NCBI GenBank assembly: GCA_023409265.1
Contig: JAEYHZ010000022.1
Coordinates: forward strand, 608,572-672,571
Length of the DNA: 64,000 bases
Source of the DNA: Bacillota bacterium
Lineage (GTDB): Bacteria; Bacillota; Clostridia; Acetivibrionales; DSM-1351
Direction of reading: 5' to 3'
Shown here: positions 44,048 through 52,931 of the stretch, one piece after another
How positions within the stretch are numbered: position 1 is the first letter of the stretch
Layout: each line of letters starts with the position of its first letter
The notes under the pieces: generated by a model
What the model saw: the letters and a program-made list of their open reading frames with translations, nothing else
Told to the model about the DNA's origin: nothing
Database searches by the model: none
Program-made: the position numbers and the translations under genes

Positions 44048-44224
44048 GGCATTGTTAAATAATAACTTCCCATTTTTGATGGGCTATTTCCCGAAAAAAC
44101 TAAGTTGTCGAAAAGTACTGCTGTGCAGTACTTCGTTGCAATAAAGAAATTATTGCGCCCTCCTCCGCCTTGTATTTTCGTAAACTATCTCCCTTGAAAA
44201 GCGGATTTATTATCTAACTATTCC
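44048..44224. repeat. Family 2 inverted-repeat element, copy 1
   Basis: The ends GGCATTGTTAAATAATAA (44048-44065) and TTATTATCTAACTATTCC (44207-44224) match at 15 of 18 positions as complements. Inside are CCCATTTTTGATGGG and AAGTACTGCTGTGCAGTACTT-type hairpins (read in parts). A relative lies at 48328-48440. It has no coding content and is MITE-like. Confidence 0.6.
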
Positions 44225-44437
44225 TAAAAAATAATACCCTATTTTCATCCAAATGTAAAAGGAATAAAAAAATACTGGGATAGGAAAAATATTTACATAC
44301 ATAAATAATATATGGTGATTTGGATAAAATTATTTTAATTGATTATTTAATCATACCTTGTTATAATTTTTTCCGAACAATAATAAGAATATAAGTTTTA
44401 TTATTCACTATTTTATTGTATAATAATTATTAATGCT

Positions 44438-44591
44438 TATAACGCATCAGTTCATATAAAAATTTTCGATTGCAGAAAAATTTTAGTACATCTGTGCGTT
44501 TCAACGAGGTGGGAGATATGTCTATACCGCCCGAAAACCGAAGCGATACCCTCCACCTGTAGGGATGGTGGACATTATTGCCTCGTTATAA
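44438..44591. repeat. Two-arm palindromic repeat, family 1, copy 5 (arm order A)
   Basis: This is the best-preserved copy. Arm one runs from TAACGCA to TGCGTT with the AAAATTTTCGATTGCAGAAAAATTTT hairpin (read in parts). Arm two runs from AACGAGG to CCTCGTT with CCTCCACC / GGTGGA inside. The ends are CTTATAACGCAT and GCCTCGTTATAA. It ends 17 bp before the purR start and so forms most of its leader. Confidence 0.85.
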
Positions 44592-44608
44592 TGATGTGGG
44601 GAGATAAC

Positions 44609-45424
44609 ATGGATAAAATCCAACGAAATGAAAGACTTGCCGTAATAATGAAAACTTTGTGCGATCACCCGAACAAGGTATTTACTCTGGGATATTTTTC
44701 TGAAATGTTCGGTTCAGCCAAGTCTACTATCAGTGAAGATCTTGATTTTTTACAAAAAACTTTTGAAAAAAATAATATGGGAAATATCTGTACTATTCCG
44801 GGTGCTTCAGGTGGTGTCAAATATGTTCCTTTCATGAGTGAAAGTGACGTTCAAAAAACTCTTGAAGAACTTGCCGGGGAGCTCTCAAATCCTGAAAGAG
44901 TTTTGCCGGGCGGATACCTGTATATGCTGGACATTATTTATAATCCCGAATGGGTTAACAAGATAGCTATGATGTTTGCGGGTAAGTTTTCTCAGCTTGA
45001 ACTGGATTGTGTTATTACAGTCGAAACAAAAGGTATTCCACTTGCATTTGCAACCGCCCAGTATTTAGACGTTCCACTTGTAATTGTGCGTCATTATAAT
45101 GAAGCTACTGACGGAGCATCTGTAAATATAAATTATGTTTCTGCGTCAGCAAAAAAAATACAGACAATGGTTCTCCCAATGAAGTCTTTAAAGAGAAATT
45201 CAAAAATATTGTTCATTGATGATTTTATGAAGGGCGGAGGGACTTCAAGAGGTATTATTGAAATGGCAAATCAGTTTGACAGTGAGGTTGTAGGAATTGG
45301 AGTATTAGTTGAAACAAATACTCCGGATAAGAAGTTAATTAACAATTATTACTCATTATTAACATTAAATACACGTCTGGAGCTTCAGGATTATACAAAT
45401 ATTGACATTAAACCAAATATTTAG
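44609..45424 (+). CDS. purR: Purine operon repressor PurR
   Basis: The 271-residue protein has an N-terminal winged helix (RNERLAVIMKTLCDHPNKVFTLGYFSEMFGSAKSTISEDL, read in parts) and a C-terminal phosphoribosyltransferase-like domain. The PRPP-binding loop is ILFIDDFMKGGGTSRG. In Bacillus it represses purine genes and is released by PRPP; purR-spoVG-glmU-prs order is kept here. ATG 44609 follows GGGGAG; the in-frame ATG 44591 lies at the end of the repeat. Confidence 0.95.
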   Translation: MDKIQRNERLAVIMKTLCDHPNKVFTLGYFSEMFGSAKSTISEDLDFLQKTFEKNNMGNICTIPGASGGVKYVPFMSESDVQKTLEELAGELSNPERVLPGGYLYMLDIIYNPEWVNKIAMMFAGKFSQLELDCVITVETKGIPLAFATAQYLDVPLVIVRHYNEATDGASVNINYVSASAKKIQTMVLPMKSLKRNSKILFIDDFMKGGGTSRGIIEMANQFDSEVVGIGVLVETNTPDKKLINNYYSLLTLNTRLELQDYTNIDIKPNI

Positions 45425-45554
45425 CTGTCCCTTTGTTGGCTTTTTGTAAAATAAACTTATAAAATGTAAAAAAAACAATAAAAAAAGAAGGAAGATTTAC
45501 CTAAATGGCGAATATCTATATTAACTTAAAATATTTCTTGGAGGGTTCGTCATT

Positions 45555-45815
45555 ATGGAAATTACAGATATTAGGATCAGAAAAATTGATACTGAAGGAA
45601 AAATGAAGGCAGTGGTTTCTGTAACCTTTGACAACGAATTCGTTGTTCACGATATTAAAATTATTGAAAGCCAAAATGGCTTGTTTATCGCAATGCCAAG
45701 TAGAAAAACGCCGGATGGTGAATTCAGAGATATAGCTCATCCTATTAATGCGACAGCCAGAGAGAAACTTCAGAGTGCTATTTTAGCTAGTTTCGAGAGT
45801 TCATTGCAGGAATAA
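45555..45815 (+). CDS. spoVG: SpoVG regulatory protein
   Basis: The 86-residue protein has the full SpoVG signature (MEITDIRIRKIDTEGKMKA, NGLFIAMPSRKTPDGEFRDIAHPI, read in parts). SpoVG is an RNA/DNA-binding regulator involved in cortex formation and in control of many genes. ATG 45555 follows GGAGG with spacing of 10 nt. It has its own terminator at 45829. Confidence 0.98.
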   Translation: MEITDIRIRKIDTEGKMKAVVSVTFDNEFVVHDIKIIESQNGLFIAMPSRKTPDGEFRDIAHPINATAREKLQSAILASFESSLQE

Positions 45816-45828
45816 TCCAAGAAAAATA

Positions 45829-45860
45829 AAAGGATACTTTTTAATGAGTATCTTTTTTTA
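45829..45860 (+). terminator. Terminator after spoVG
   Basis: AAAGGATACT TTTTAATG AGTATC is followed by TTTTTTTATT. Confidence 0.85.
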
Positions 45861-45995
45861 TTGCTAATTATATTTTGAAAAATTATGTACAAGATAAATA
45901 AATAATATAAAAATGAATTTGTTATTGTTAATGGTTGAAATTATTCAATAAAAATGAGAGAATATAACCTGTAAAATACAGTGGGGGCTTTAATA

Positions 45996-47183
45996 ATGAA
46001 AAAGATTTTGGGATTAATTATTTCCGACAATAATAATGGTGCTTTTAAATCCAAAAGCATGAAGGAAAGCCATAATGTATTAGGAAAAAGTGTTCAGCAG
46101 TGGTCAGGTTCAGGTCTTACGGGTATAGCCGGGGACATACAATTCATTACATTTAAGGATATGGATAAGTGTAAACAGCTTATCAGTACGTCGGAGCAGG
46201 TTATAATTAACTGGGCTGACCAACCTCTGATACTGGCTGAAACCTTCCAGAACCTTCTAAACACACATTGCCGGGAAGAAAATAAAGCCACGGCAATATT
46301 TGCGGACAATATACTCAATTGCATAAGTGAAGCTGCAGTATATGTCTTCGACAGTAATGAATTGTTAAACAAAATAAACGAGCTTGATGTTCTAAACCTT
46401 TCCAGGGACGTTTTAAAACAGATTTTTCTATCTTTAAAAAATACCAGTAAAATTTTAACAGAAGATGATAACCAATTCCCAGTTGTAACAGATAGAGTTG
46501 TGCTGGCAGAAGTCACTTCACGGATTAAAGCAAGGATTCTTAGAGAAATAATGCTTTCAGGTGTAACTATTGTAGATCCTTCATCAACGTATATAGACGT
46601 AAATGTTGATATCGGAGAAGATACTACAATATTGCCCAATACTATCCTGGAAGGAAATACAGCAATTGGTGAAGACTGCATCATTGGACCTAATTCAAGG
46701 ATTACAAACTGTAAAATCGGTGATAATGTTGAGGTAGCCAATTCAGTGGCAGTAGACAGCTCTATTGGTGATGAGACACATGTTGGTCCATTTGCTTATT
46801 TAAGACCGGGAAGTATGGTTGGCAGCAAGGTTAAAATCGGTGATTTTGTTGAAATAAAGAAATCTGTCATCGGTGACAGGACTAAAATTTCTCATCTTAC
46901 CTATGTTGGCGATGCTGAAGTGGGTACAAATGTTAACATTGGTTGTGGAGTGGTTTTTGTTAACTATAACGGGAAGCAAAAGAATAAAACAATAGTTGGA
47001 GACAATTCGTTTATTGGGTGCAATACAAACCTGGTATCACCTGTAGTTGTTCATAAGGATGCGTATATAGCAGCAGGATCTACTATTACTGAGGAAGTGC
47101 CTGAGAATTCCCTCGCAATTGCGAGAGAGCGACAGGTAAATAAAGAAGACTGGGTAATAAAGAAGGATATGAAGCGCAAATAA
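45996..47183 (+). CDS. glmU: GlmU-like protein with degenerate uridylyltransferase domain
   Basis: This 395-residue protein is shorter than GlmU (about 455). The C-terminal left-handed beta helix is well kept: hexapeptide repeats, RPGSMVG, KKSVIGD, the catalytic His300 in HLTYVGDAEVG, NYNGKQKNKT and GSTITEEVP. So glucosamine-1-P acetyltransfer is plausible. The N-terminal domain lacks the nucleotide-binding signature: where GlmU has LAAGxGTRM it reads IISDNNNGAFKS, and the QPLA/GD motifs are not found, so UTP transfer is probably lost. Position between spoVG and prs is that of glmU (gcaD) in Bacillus. ATG 45996 follows GGGGG; GTG 45981 is rejected. Confidence 0.9.
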   Translation: MKKILGLIISDNNNGAFKSKSMKESHNVLGKSVQQWSGSGLTGIAGDIQFITFKDMDKCKQLISTSEQVIINWADQPLILAETFQNLLNTHCREENKATAIFADNILNCISEAAVYVFDSNELLNKINELDVLNLSRDVLKQIFLSLKNTSKILTEDDNQFPVVTDRVVLAEVTSRIKARILREIMLSGVTIVDPSSTYIDVNVDIGEDTTILPNTILEGNTAIGEDCIIGPNSRITNCKIGDNVEVANSVAVDSSIGDETHVGPFAYLRPGSMVGSKVKIGDFVEIKKSVIGDRTKISHLTYVGDAEVGTNVNIGCGVVFVNYNGKQKNKTIVGDNSFIGCNTNLVSPVVVHKDAYIAAGSTITEEVPENSLAIARERQVNKEDWVIKKDMKRK

Positions 47184-47266
47184 ATAAGGTGTGATTAAAT
47201 AATAAAACCCGGTTTTTAATTTAAACATACCTAATATAAACAAGAGTGATAAAAAGGAGAGTTAAA

Positions 47267-48226
47267 ATGAATTTGCATGGGAAGGACATAAAGATATTTA
47301 CGGGTAACTCCAACAGGCAGCTGGTAAATGAAATTGCCGAAAAGATTGGAATACCTGTAGGTGTTGCAAGTGTTGGATGTTTTAGTGATGGGGAAACTGC
47401 TGTAAACGTCGGTGAAGTTGTCAGAGGATCAGACGTATTTATCATTCAATCTACCTGTCAGCCTGTGAATGATAATCTGATGGAACTTTTGGTAATGATT
47501 GACGCTATAAAGAGAGCATCTGCCGGAAGAATTACTGCTGTAATACCATATTTCGGTTATGCAAGACAGGACAGAAAGGCGAGAGCCAGAGATCCAATTT
47601 CTGCTAAGTTGATTGCAAATCTTTTAACTATTGCCGGAGCTGATAGAATATTGACTATGGATTTACATGCTCCACAAATTCAGGGTTTCTTTGATATCCC
47701 TGTTGACCATTTGCTCGGAGTGCCCATACTGGCTGAATATTTCAAAGAAAAATTTGCCGGGCAGGATGATGTAGTGGTTGTATCACCCGATGTAGGTAGT
47801 GTAACAAGGTCAAGAAAGGTAGCAGAGAGACTTGATTGTCCTCTCGCCATAATAGATAAACGCCGTCCAAAGGCAAATGTATCAGAGGTTATGAATATTA
47901 TAGGAGATATTAGAAATAAAAAATGTATCCTTGTTGATGACCTTATGGATACAGGCGGAACCATAGTAAATGGAGCCAATGCCTTAAAGGATGCCGGAGC
48001 AACTGAAGTATATGCCTGCTGTACACATGCGGTTTTATCAGGACCTGCTATACAGAGAATTCAGGATTCGGCAATTAAGGAACTTGTGGTTTTAAATACC
48101 ATAACCCTAAAACCGGAAAAGAAAATTGACAAAATAACAGCCTTGTCAGTTGCAGGAGTGTTCGCAGAGGCCATAGAGAGAATATATGGAGACATTTCCA
48201 TAAGCACCCTCTTTACACAAATATAA
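47267..48226 (+). CDS. prs: Ribose-phosphate pyrophosphokinase
   Basis: The 319-residue class I PRPP synthetase has the ATP loop (FGYARQDRKARARDPI), the catalytic-metal region DLHAPQIQGFFDIPVDHL and the PRPP motif CILVDDLMDTGGTIVN. It makes PRPP for nucleotides and links to purR (PRPP sensor) two genes upstream. ATG 47267 follows AAGGAG. The TAA stop falls within the left end of a family 1 repeat, so the insertion may have set the present C-terminus. Confidence 0.98.
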   Translation: MNLHGKDIKIFTGNSNRQLVNEIAEKIGIPVGVASVGCFSDGETAVNVGEVVRGSDVFIIQSTCQPVNDNLMELLVMIDAIKRASAGRITAVIPYFGYARQDRKARARDPISAKLIANLLTIAGADRILTMDLHAPQIQGFFDIPVDHLLGVPILAEYFKEKFAGQDDVVVVSPDVGSVTRSRKVAERLDCPLAIIDKRRPKANVSEVMNIIGDIRNKKCILVDDLMDTGGTIVNGANALKDAGATEVYACCTHAVLSGPAIQRIQDSAIKELVVLNTITLKPEKKIDKITALSVAGVFAEAIERIYGDISISTLFTQI

Positions 48227-48327
48227 CAAGGCATAGTTCACCCTTGGTGACAATTTCCTCGTGATAAGCGCTGATATAAGTAAATTTTTCTGCAATCGGA
48301 ATAATTTACTTTGAATTGAGCGTTATA
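48222..48327. repeat. Two-arm palindromic repeat, family 1, copy 6 (arm order B, short)
   Basis: It opens TATAACAAGGC, closes GAGCGTTATA and keeps the TAAATTTTTCTGCAATCGGAATAATTTA hairpin (read in parts). Its first four bases are in the prs coding frame and its TAA is the prs stop. Confidence 0.7.
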
Positions 48328-48440
48328 GGCCTTGGTAAATAATGACTTATCCACTTTAAGAGTGCTATTTTCGGTAAATACAACCTTGTATTGACGAAAA
48401 ATATGTTGCCTTAAAACGGATTTTTATTATTGATCACGCC
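48328..48440. repeat. Family 2 inverted-repeat element, copy 2 (diverged)
   Basis: GGCCTTGGTAAATAATGA resembles the left end of the copy at 44048, and TTTTTATTATTGATCACGCC its right end. A CCAC..GTG hairpin followed by GCTATTTTCGG corresponds to CCCATTTTTGATGGGCTATTT in copy 1. It is directly adjacent to family 1 copy 6. Confidence 0.45.
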
Positions 48441-48499
48441 TTAAGAAAATATTTTACAAACTCGATATTTGATTATAATATATATTAGGAATGATTTAT

Positions 48500-48531
48500 G
48501 TGGGCGGTTCTGATCAGGAACCGCCCTTTTA
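48500..48531 (+). terminator. Terminator after prs
   Basis: GGGCGGTTC TGATCA GGAACCGCCC is a perfect GC-rich stem followed by TTTT. It lies between prs and pth, beyond the repeats. Confidence 0.8.
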
Positions 48532-48607
48532 GACATGAGTGCAGAAAGTAAAAATAATTCAAAATTCAACGAATATAAAATTTTGGTACCGGATGGGAGG
48601 AAATGAT

Positions 48608-49177
48608 TTGGGAGAAATATTTCTAATAGCAGGTTTGGGCAATCCCGGATCGAAATATGATAATACAAGACATAATGTCGGCTTTGATACTGTAGATTAC
48701 CTTTCGGCAAAGCTAAACATAAAATTGACCAGAATAGGTTTTAAAGGGGTTTACGGGGAAGGTGAAATTGACGGAACGAGAACCATCCTGCTGAAACCTC
48801 AGACCTTTATGAATTTAAGCGGAGAAAGTATCAGAGATATTGTTGCCTGGTACAAGATACCCATGGAAAGGGTTTTGGTCATTTATGATGATATTGACCT
48901 GGCGCCTGGTAAAATCAGAGTAAGACCCAAAGGGAGCTCTGGAACTCATAATGGTATGAAGTCAATAATTTATCAGCTTCAATCTGATGATTTTCCGAGG
49001 ATAAGAATAGGTATTGGACGTGCCCCTGAAAAGTGGGATTTGGCAGACTATGTGCTGAGCAAGTTTTCCAAAGAAGACAGGGAAGTGATTAACACCAGCA
49101 TAGAAAAGGCGGCAGAAGCTGCTGTAACTATTATAGGCAATGGAGTGGAAAAAGCTATGAACAGCTTCAACAAGTAA
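48608..49177 (+). CDS. pth: Peptidyl-tRNA hydrolase
   Basis: The 189-residue enzyme has LIAGLGNPGSKYDNTRHNVGF with the catalytic His, KPQTFMNLSGES and DDIDLAPGKIRVRPKGSSGTHNG (read in parts). It releases stalled peptidyl-tRNA. The start is TTG 48608, 7 nt after GGAGG; an ATG at 48593 overlaps that site. The order prs-pth-mfd matches Bacillus except that ctc and fin are absent. Its last codons (CTTCAACAAGTAA) are echoed several times in the downstream gap. Confidence 0.96.
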   Translation: MGEIFLIAGLGNPGSKYDNTRHNVGFDTVDYLSAKLNIKLTRIGFKGVYGEGEIDGTRTILLKPQTFMNLSGESIRDIVAWYKIPMERVLVIYDDIDLAPGKIRVRPKGSSGTHNGMKSIIYQLQSDDFPRIRIGIGRAPEKWDLADYVLSKFSKEDREVINTSIEKAAEAAVTIIGNGVEKAMNSFNK

Positions 49178-49290
49178 TGATCAAGTTTTTTAACAAGTAA
49201 TGAATTGCTTTAACAAGTAATAACGGCATAAAATGTGCAGGCAACACAAATATTTGTAAACACATAAACAGCTTTAATACGTAATGGAGG
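49165..49290. repeat. Degenerate repeats of the pth 3' end
   Basis: The words CTTCAACAAGTAATGA, TTTAACAAGTAATGA, CTTTAACAAGTAATAA and CTTTAATACGTAATGG recur from the pth stop to the mfd Shine-Dalgarno. They look like short duplications of the pth terminus. Confidence 0.5.
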
Positions 49291-49296
49291 AACAGC

Positions 49297-49365
49297 GTGG
49301 AATTCACGCCCATGAAACACTATGAATTTATTTGCGGACCCCCTTTTAAAACTAAAGGAATATAA
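49297..49365 (+). CDS. Possible 22-codon leader ORF overlapping the mfd start
   Basis: GTG 49297 is preceded by GGAGG at 6 nt and opens a 22-codon frame (MEFTPMKHYEFIC...) that ends at TAA 49363, 44 bp inside mfd in another frame. The mfd ATG (49322) itself has no Shine-Dalgarno, so ribosomes loading at this site may feed mfd or regulate it. It could also be chance. Confidence 0.35.
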   Translation: MEFTPMKHYEFICGPPFKTKGI

Positions 49366-52300
49366 TACTCTGCTTGATGCGGTAAAGGAAGATAAAGGTG
49401 CCATTTCTGTAATTGGCCCATCGGACTCTCAAAAAGTTCATATTGTTTATTCACTGCTGACTCATATGAAATCGAGAGGCCTCTTTGTTACTTATAATGA
49501 AATGCAGGCGCGAAGGGCGTTTGAGGACTTTTCACTTTTTCTTGGTGATGAGGTGCTATACTTTCCTCCCAAGGAGACCATGCTTTACAATGTTGAAGCC
49601 CGCAGTAATGATATTGTCTATCAGCGTGTTAAGACTCTTCTCAGGTGCATGGAGGGGGATTACAGGGTTTTGGTGCTGCCGGCTGAAGCTCTGATTCAGA
49701 TGATTTCTCCAAGGGATTTGTTTATAAACGGAATTATGAATTTTGAGCTGGGCGGGCAGGTAAAGCTGGAGGAATTAATTTCAAACCTGGTTTTATACGG
49801 ATATGAAAGAGTTGAAATTGTGGAAGGGAAGGCCCAGTTTGCAATACGTGGAGGAATTATAGATATTTTCGCTGTAAACAATGATCAGCCCCTACGTATT
49901 GAGCTTTTTGATACAGAAGTTGATTCAATCAGGTATTTTGATGCTGCTACCCAAAGGTCTACCAATGCAATTAATTCCTGTATAGTAGCACCGGCCAGGG
50001 ACGTAATTTATAAGGATGGTTCAAAGGATGGAATAATTGCAAGAATTAAAAAGGATCTGAAAGATTATGTAAATAAGTTAAATAAAAAGGGTAACAATGA
50101 AGCAGCAGGAAACATTACCGGCAGGGTCCACGAAGATATTGACAACCTGATGGAACATCATTATTTCGCAGGCATTGACAGGTATCTTCCCTATATTCTT
50201 GAGAACCCCCAGTCAATATTGGATTATATTAATAATGATTCGGTAGTCATTCTTGATGAAACAATAAGAATTACTCAAAGAATTGAAAATGTTCTTCTGG
50301 AACAGGATGAACTGGCTAAAAGCCTTCTGGAAAAGGGGACAATGCTTCCGGGGGCAGTTAAGTGGACTCATGATTTTGAGGCAATAATGGACAGAATTAA
50401 AGCCTTTAAAGCAGTAACCCTGGCTGCCATATCCTCAAATAATGCTCTGCTGAGACCTGCAATGCAGATATCGGTACCCTGCAGGTCGGGAAACTCATAC
50501 CAGAACCATATCGAACTATTGGTTAATGATATTCAACAGCTAAAAGAAAAGAACTACAAGATAATCGTACTTTCGGGTCCCAGCGGGCGAGGACACAGGC
50601 TGGTGGAAACACTGGCAACCAATGACATAATGTCAAATTATGCTGAACGCTATGACAGAGAGGTCAAAGAAGGAGAAGTTGTCATATCCCACGGCAGCCT
50701 TCAGAAGGGTTTTGAGTACCCGACAGCAGGTTTTGTAGTAATTAGTGATAAAGAAGTTTTTGGTCAGGATAAAAGAATAAAGAAAGCAAAATCCAAACAC
50801 GACGGTAAGAAAATAAAAGCCTTCTCAGATTTGAATGTGGGGGATTTTGTGGTGCATCAGGCCCACGGAATTGGGCAATATATAGGTATAGAAAAGCTTG
50901 TTGTCGGAGAAATAAAGCGAGACTACCTGAAAATCCGCTATCAGGAGGGTGCATTTCTTTATATACCGACAAATCAGCTGGATCTTATTCAGAAATATAT
51001 CGGAACAGAGGGAAAAGCTCCCAAGGTCAATAAGCTTGGCGGCACTGATTGGGCCAAGACAAAGAGCAGGGTAAAGGAGTCTCTGAGAGAACTGGCAGGG
51101 GAGCTCATAAAGCTGTATGCAAGGCGTCAGGCAGAGGTGGGACACTCCTTTACAGCCGATACTGTTTGGCAGAGACAGTTTGAGGAATTGTTCCCCTATG
51201 ATGAAACCGACGACCAGCTTAAATGTATTGATGAGATCAAAAAGGATATGGAATCTCCGCGGCTCATGGACAGACTGCTTTGTGGGGATGTAGGCTACGG
51301 TAAGACTGAGGTTGCCATCCGTGCTGTATTCAAGGCTGTAATGGACGGAAAGCAGGTTGCCTACCTGGTTCCAACTACCATACTGGCTCAGCAGATATAC
51401 GAAAACTTTAAGAAAAGAATGAGTGATTTTCCTGTTACTGTAGATGTGATGAGCCGTTTCAGGACTGCCACCGAACAAAAGAAAATTGTGAAGTCTGTAA
51501 AGATTGGAAATATCGATATTCTTGTAGGAACACACAGGCTGCTCCAAAAAGATATAGAATTTAAGGATCTTGGGCTCCTTGTTGTAGATGAGGAGCAGCG
51601 TTTCGGCGTTACACACAAGGAAAAGCTTAAATCAATAAAACCAAATGTTGATGTACTGACCCTTACAGCCACACCTATTCCCAGAACCCTTCACATGTCC
51701 CTGGTAGGGATACGTGATATAAGTGTCCTGGAGGATCCCCCCGAGGAAAGGTATCCGGTACAGACTTATGTCATGGAGCATAATGCCGAGCTGATAAGAG
51801 ACGGTATAGTAAGAGAATTGGCCAGAAACGGTCAGGTGTTTTATCTCTATAACAGAGTGCGAGGTATTGAACTAAAGGCGGAGGAGCTGAAAAGGCTGGT
51901 GCCTGATGCAAGAGTTGCAACAGCACACGGGCAAATGAATGAAAAAGAGCTGGAGGATGTTATGTACAGCTTTATTAACGGTGAGTACGATGTCCTGGTT
52001 TGTACTACAATTATCGAATCCGGACTTGATATGCCCAATGTCAATACCATAGTTGTAGAAGACGCGGACAGGATGGGTCTTTCGCAGCTTTATCAGATCC
52101 GGGGCAGGGTTGGCCGTTCAAACCGACTGGCCTACGCCTATATAACCTATAGAAAGGATAAGTCCCTTTCTGAAATAGCTGAGAAAAGACTTCAGGCCAT
52201 AAAGGAGTTCACCGAATTCGGCTCAGGCTTCAGAATTGCCATGAGAGATCTTGAGATAAGGGGCGCAGGCAATCTGCTTGGTCCTGAACAACACGGTCAT

Positions 52301-52843
52301 ATGGAAACAGTAGGGTATGAAATGTATTGCAAGCTTCTTGAGGAAGCAGTTCATGAAATCAGCGGGGATGAAATTAGAACGGCTGATGAAGAAATGGCCA
52401 TAGACCTTAATGTCAGTGCGTATATTGATGACGATTATATAAGCTCTGAAGAGCTAAAAATTGACATGTATAAAAAGATTGCAACTATACAGAATGAAAA
52501 TGATGTTATAGATATAAAGGATGAGCTTATAGACAGATATGGAGATATTCCGGAGGAGGTTGAAAGCCTTATGGATATTGCCTTTCTTAAAGTTCTGGCA
52601 AGGCAGTGCGGATTTACCGCTATTACTCAAAAGGATGAAATAATCATATTTCAGCTGAGTAAATCCTCCTCTGCTTTACCCATGTATCTTGGGAGTTTAA
52701 TGGACAAATATCCCAGAAGGATTATGCTCAATGCCAGCAGCAGTCCGTATATGACATATAAGCTCAATAATTTGAACGGGAGAGATATTTTGGCAAATAT
52801 TAAGATTTTGTTACAAGAGATTATTAAATTGCAGTCTACGTAA
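49322..52843 (+). CDS. mfd: Transcription-repair coupling factor
   Basis: The 1173-residue protein has a UvrB-homology N-terminus (GPSDSQKVH, FLGDEVLYFPPKE, GGIIDIFAVN). An RNA-polymerase-interacting CarD-like domain lies near residues 495-560 (VGDFVVHQAHGIGQY), and the translocase motor includes Walker A GDVGYGKTE (about 655), DEEQRFGV (about 755), TATPIPRTL and GRVGRSNRLAYAY (about 925). The C-terminal TRCF domain follows. Mfd removes stalled RNA polymerase and recruits UvrA. It sits after pth as in Bacillus. The ATG 49322 lacks its own ribosome binding site. Confidence 0.98.
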   Translation: MNLFADPLLKLKEYNTLLDAVKEDKGAISVIGPSDSQKVHIVYSLLTHMKSRGLFVTYNEMQARRAFEDFSLFLGDEVLYFPPKETMLYNVEARSNDIVYQRVKTLLRCMEGDYRVLVLPAEALIQMISPRDLFINGIMNFELGGQVKLEELISNLVLYGYERVEIVEGKAQFAIRGGIIDIFAVNNDQPLRIELFDTEVDSIRYFDAATQRSTNAINSCIVAPARDVIYKDGSKDGIIARIKKDLKDYVNKLNKKGNNEAAGNITGRVHEDIDNLMEHHYFAGIDRYLPYILENPQSILDYINNDSVVILDETIRITQRIENVLLEQDELAKSLLEKGTMLPGAVKWTHDFEAIMDRIKAFKAVTLAAISSNNALLRPAMQISVPCRSGNSYQNHIELLVNDIQQLKEKNYKIIVLSGPSGRGHRLVETLATNDIMSNYAERYDREVKEGEVVISHGSLQKGFEYPTAGFVVISDKEVFGQDKRIKKAKSKHDGKKIKAFSDLNVGDFVVHQAHGIGQYIGIEKLVVGEIKRDYLKIRYQEGAFLYIPTNQLDLIQKYIGTEGKAPKVNKLGGTDWAKTKSRVKESLRELAGELIKLYARRQAEVGHSFTADTVWQRQFEELFPYDETDDQLKCIDEIKKDMESPRLMDRLLCGDVGYGKTEVAIRAVFKAVMDGKQVAYLVPTTILAQQIYENFKKRMSDFPVTVDVMSRFRTATEQKKIVKSVKIGNIDILVGTHRLLQKDIEFKDLGLLVVDEEQRFGVTHKEKLKSIKPNVDVLTLTATPIPRTLHMSLVGIRDISVLEDPPEERYPVQTYVMEHNAELIRDGIVRELARNGQVFYLYNRVRGIELKAEELKRLVPDARVATAHGQMNEKELEDVMYSFINGEYDVLVCTTIIESGLDMPNVNTIVVEDADRMGLSQLYQIRGRVGRSNRLAYAYITYRKDKSLSEIAEKRLQAIKEFTEFGSGFRIAMRDLEIRGAGNLLGPEQHGHMETVGYEMYCKLLEEAVHEISGDEIRTADEEMAIDLNVSAYIDDDYISSEELKIDMYKKIATIQNENDVIDIKDELIDRYGDIPEEVESLMDIAFLKVLARQCGFTAITQKDEIIIFQLSKSSSALPMYLGSLMDKYPRRIMLNASSSPYMTYKLNNLNGRDILANIKILLQEIIKLQST

Positions 52844-52931
52844 TAATTGAATATAATTGTTACAGTAGTGTTTTGTAAAATACAGGTTGTACAAGCAATA
52901 GTTAATAATATATAACGGGGAGCGATTAGCT

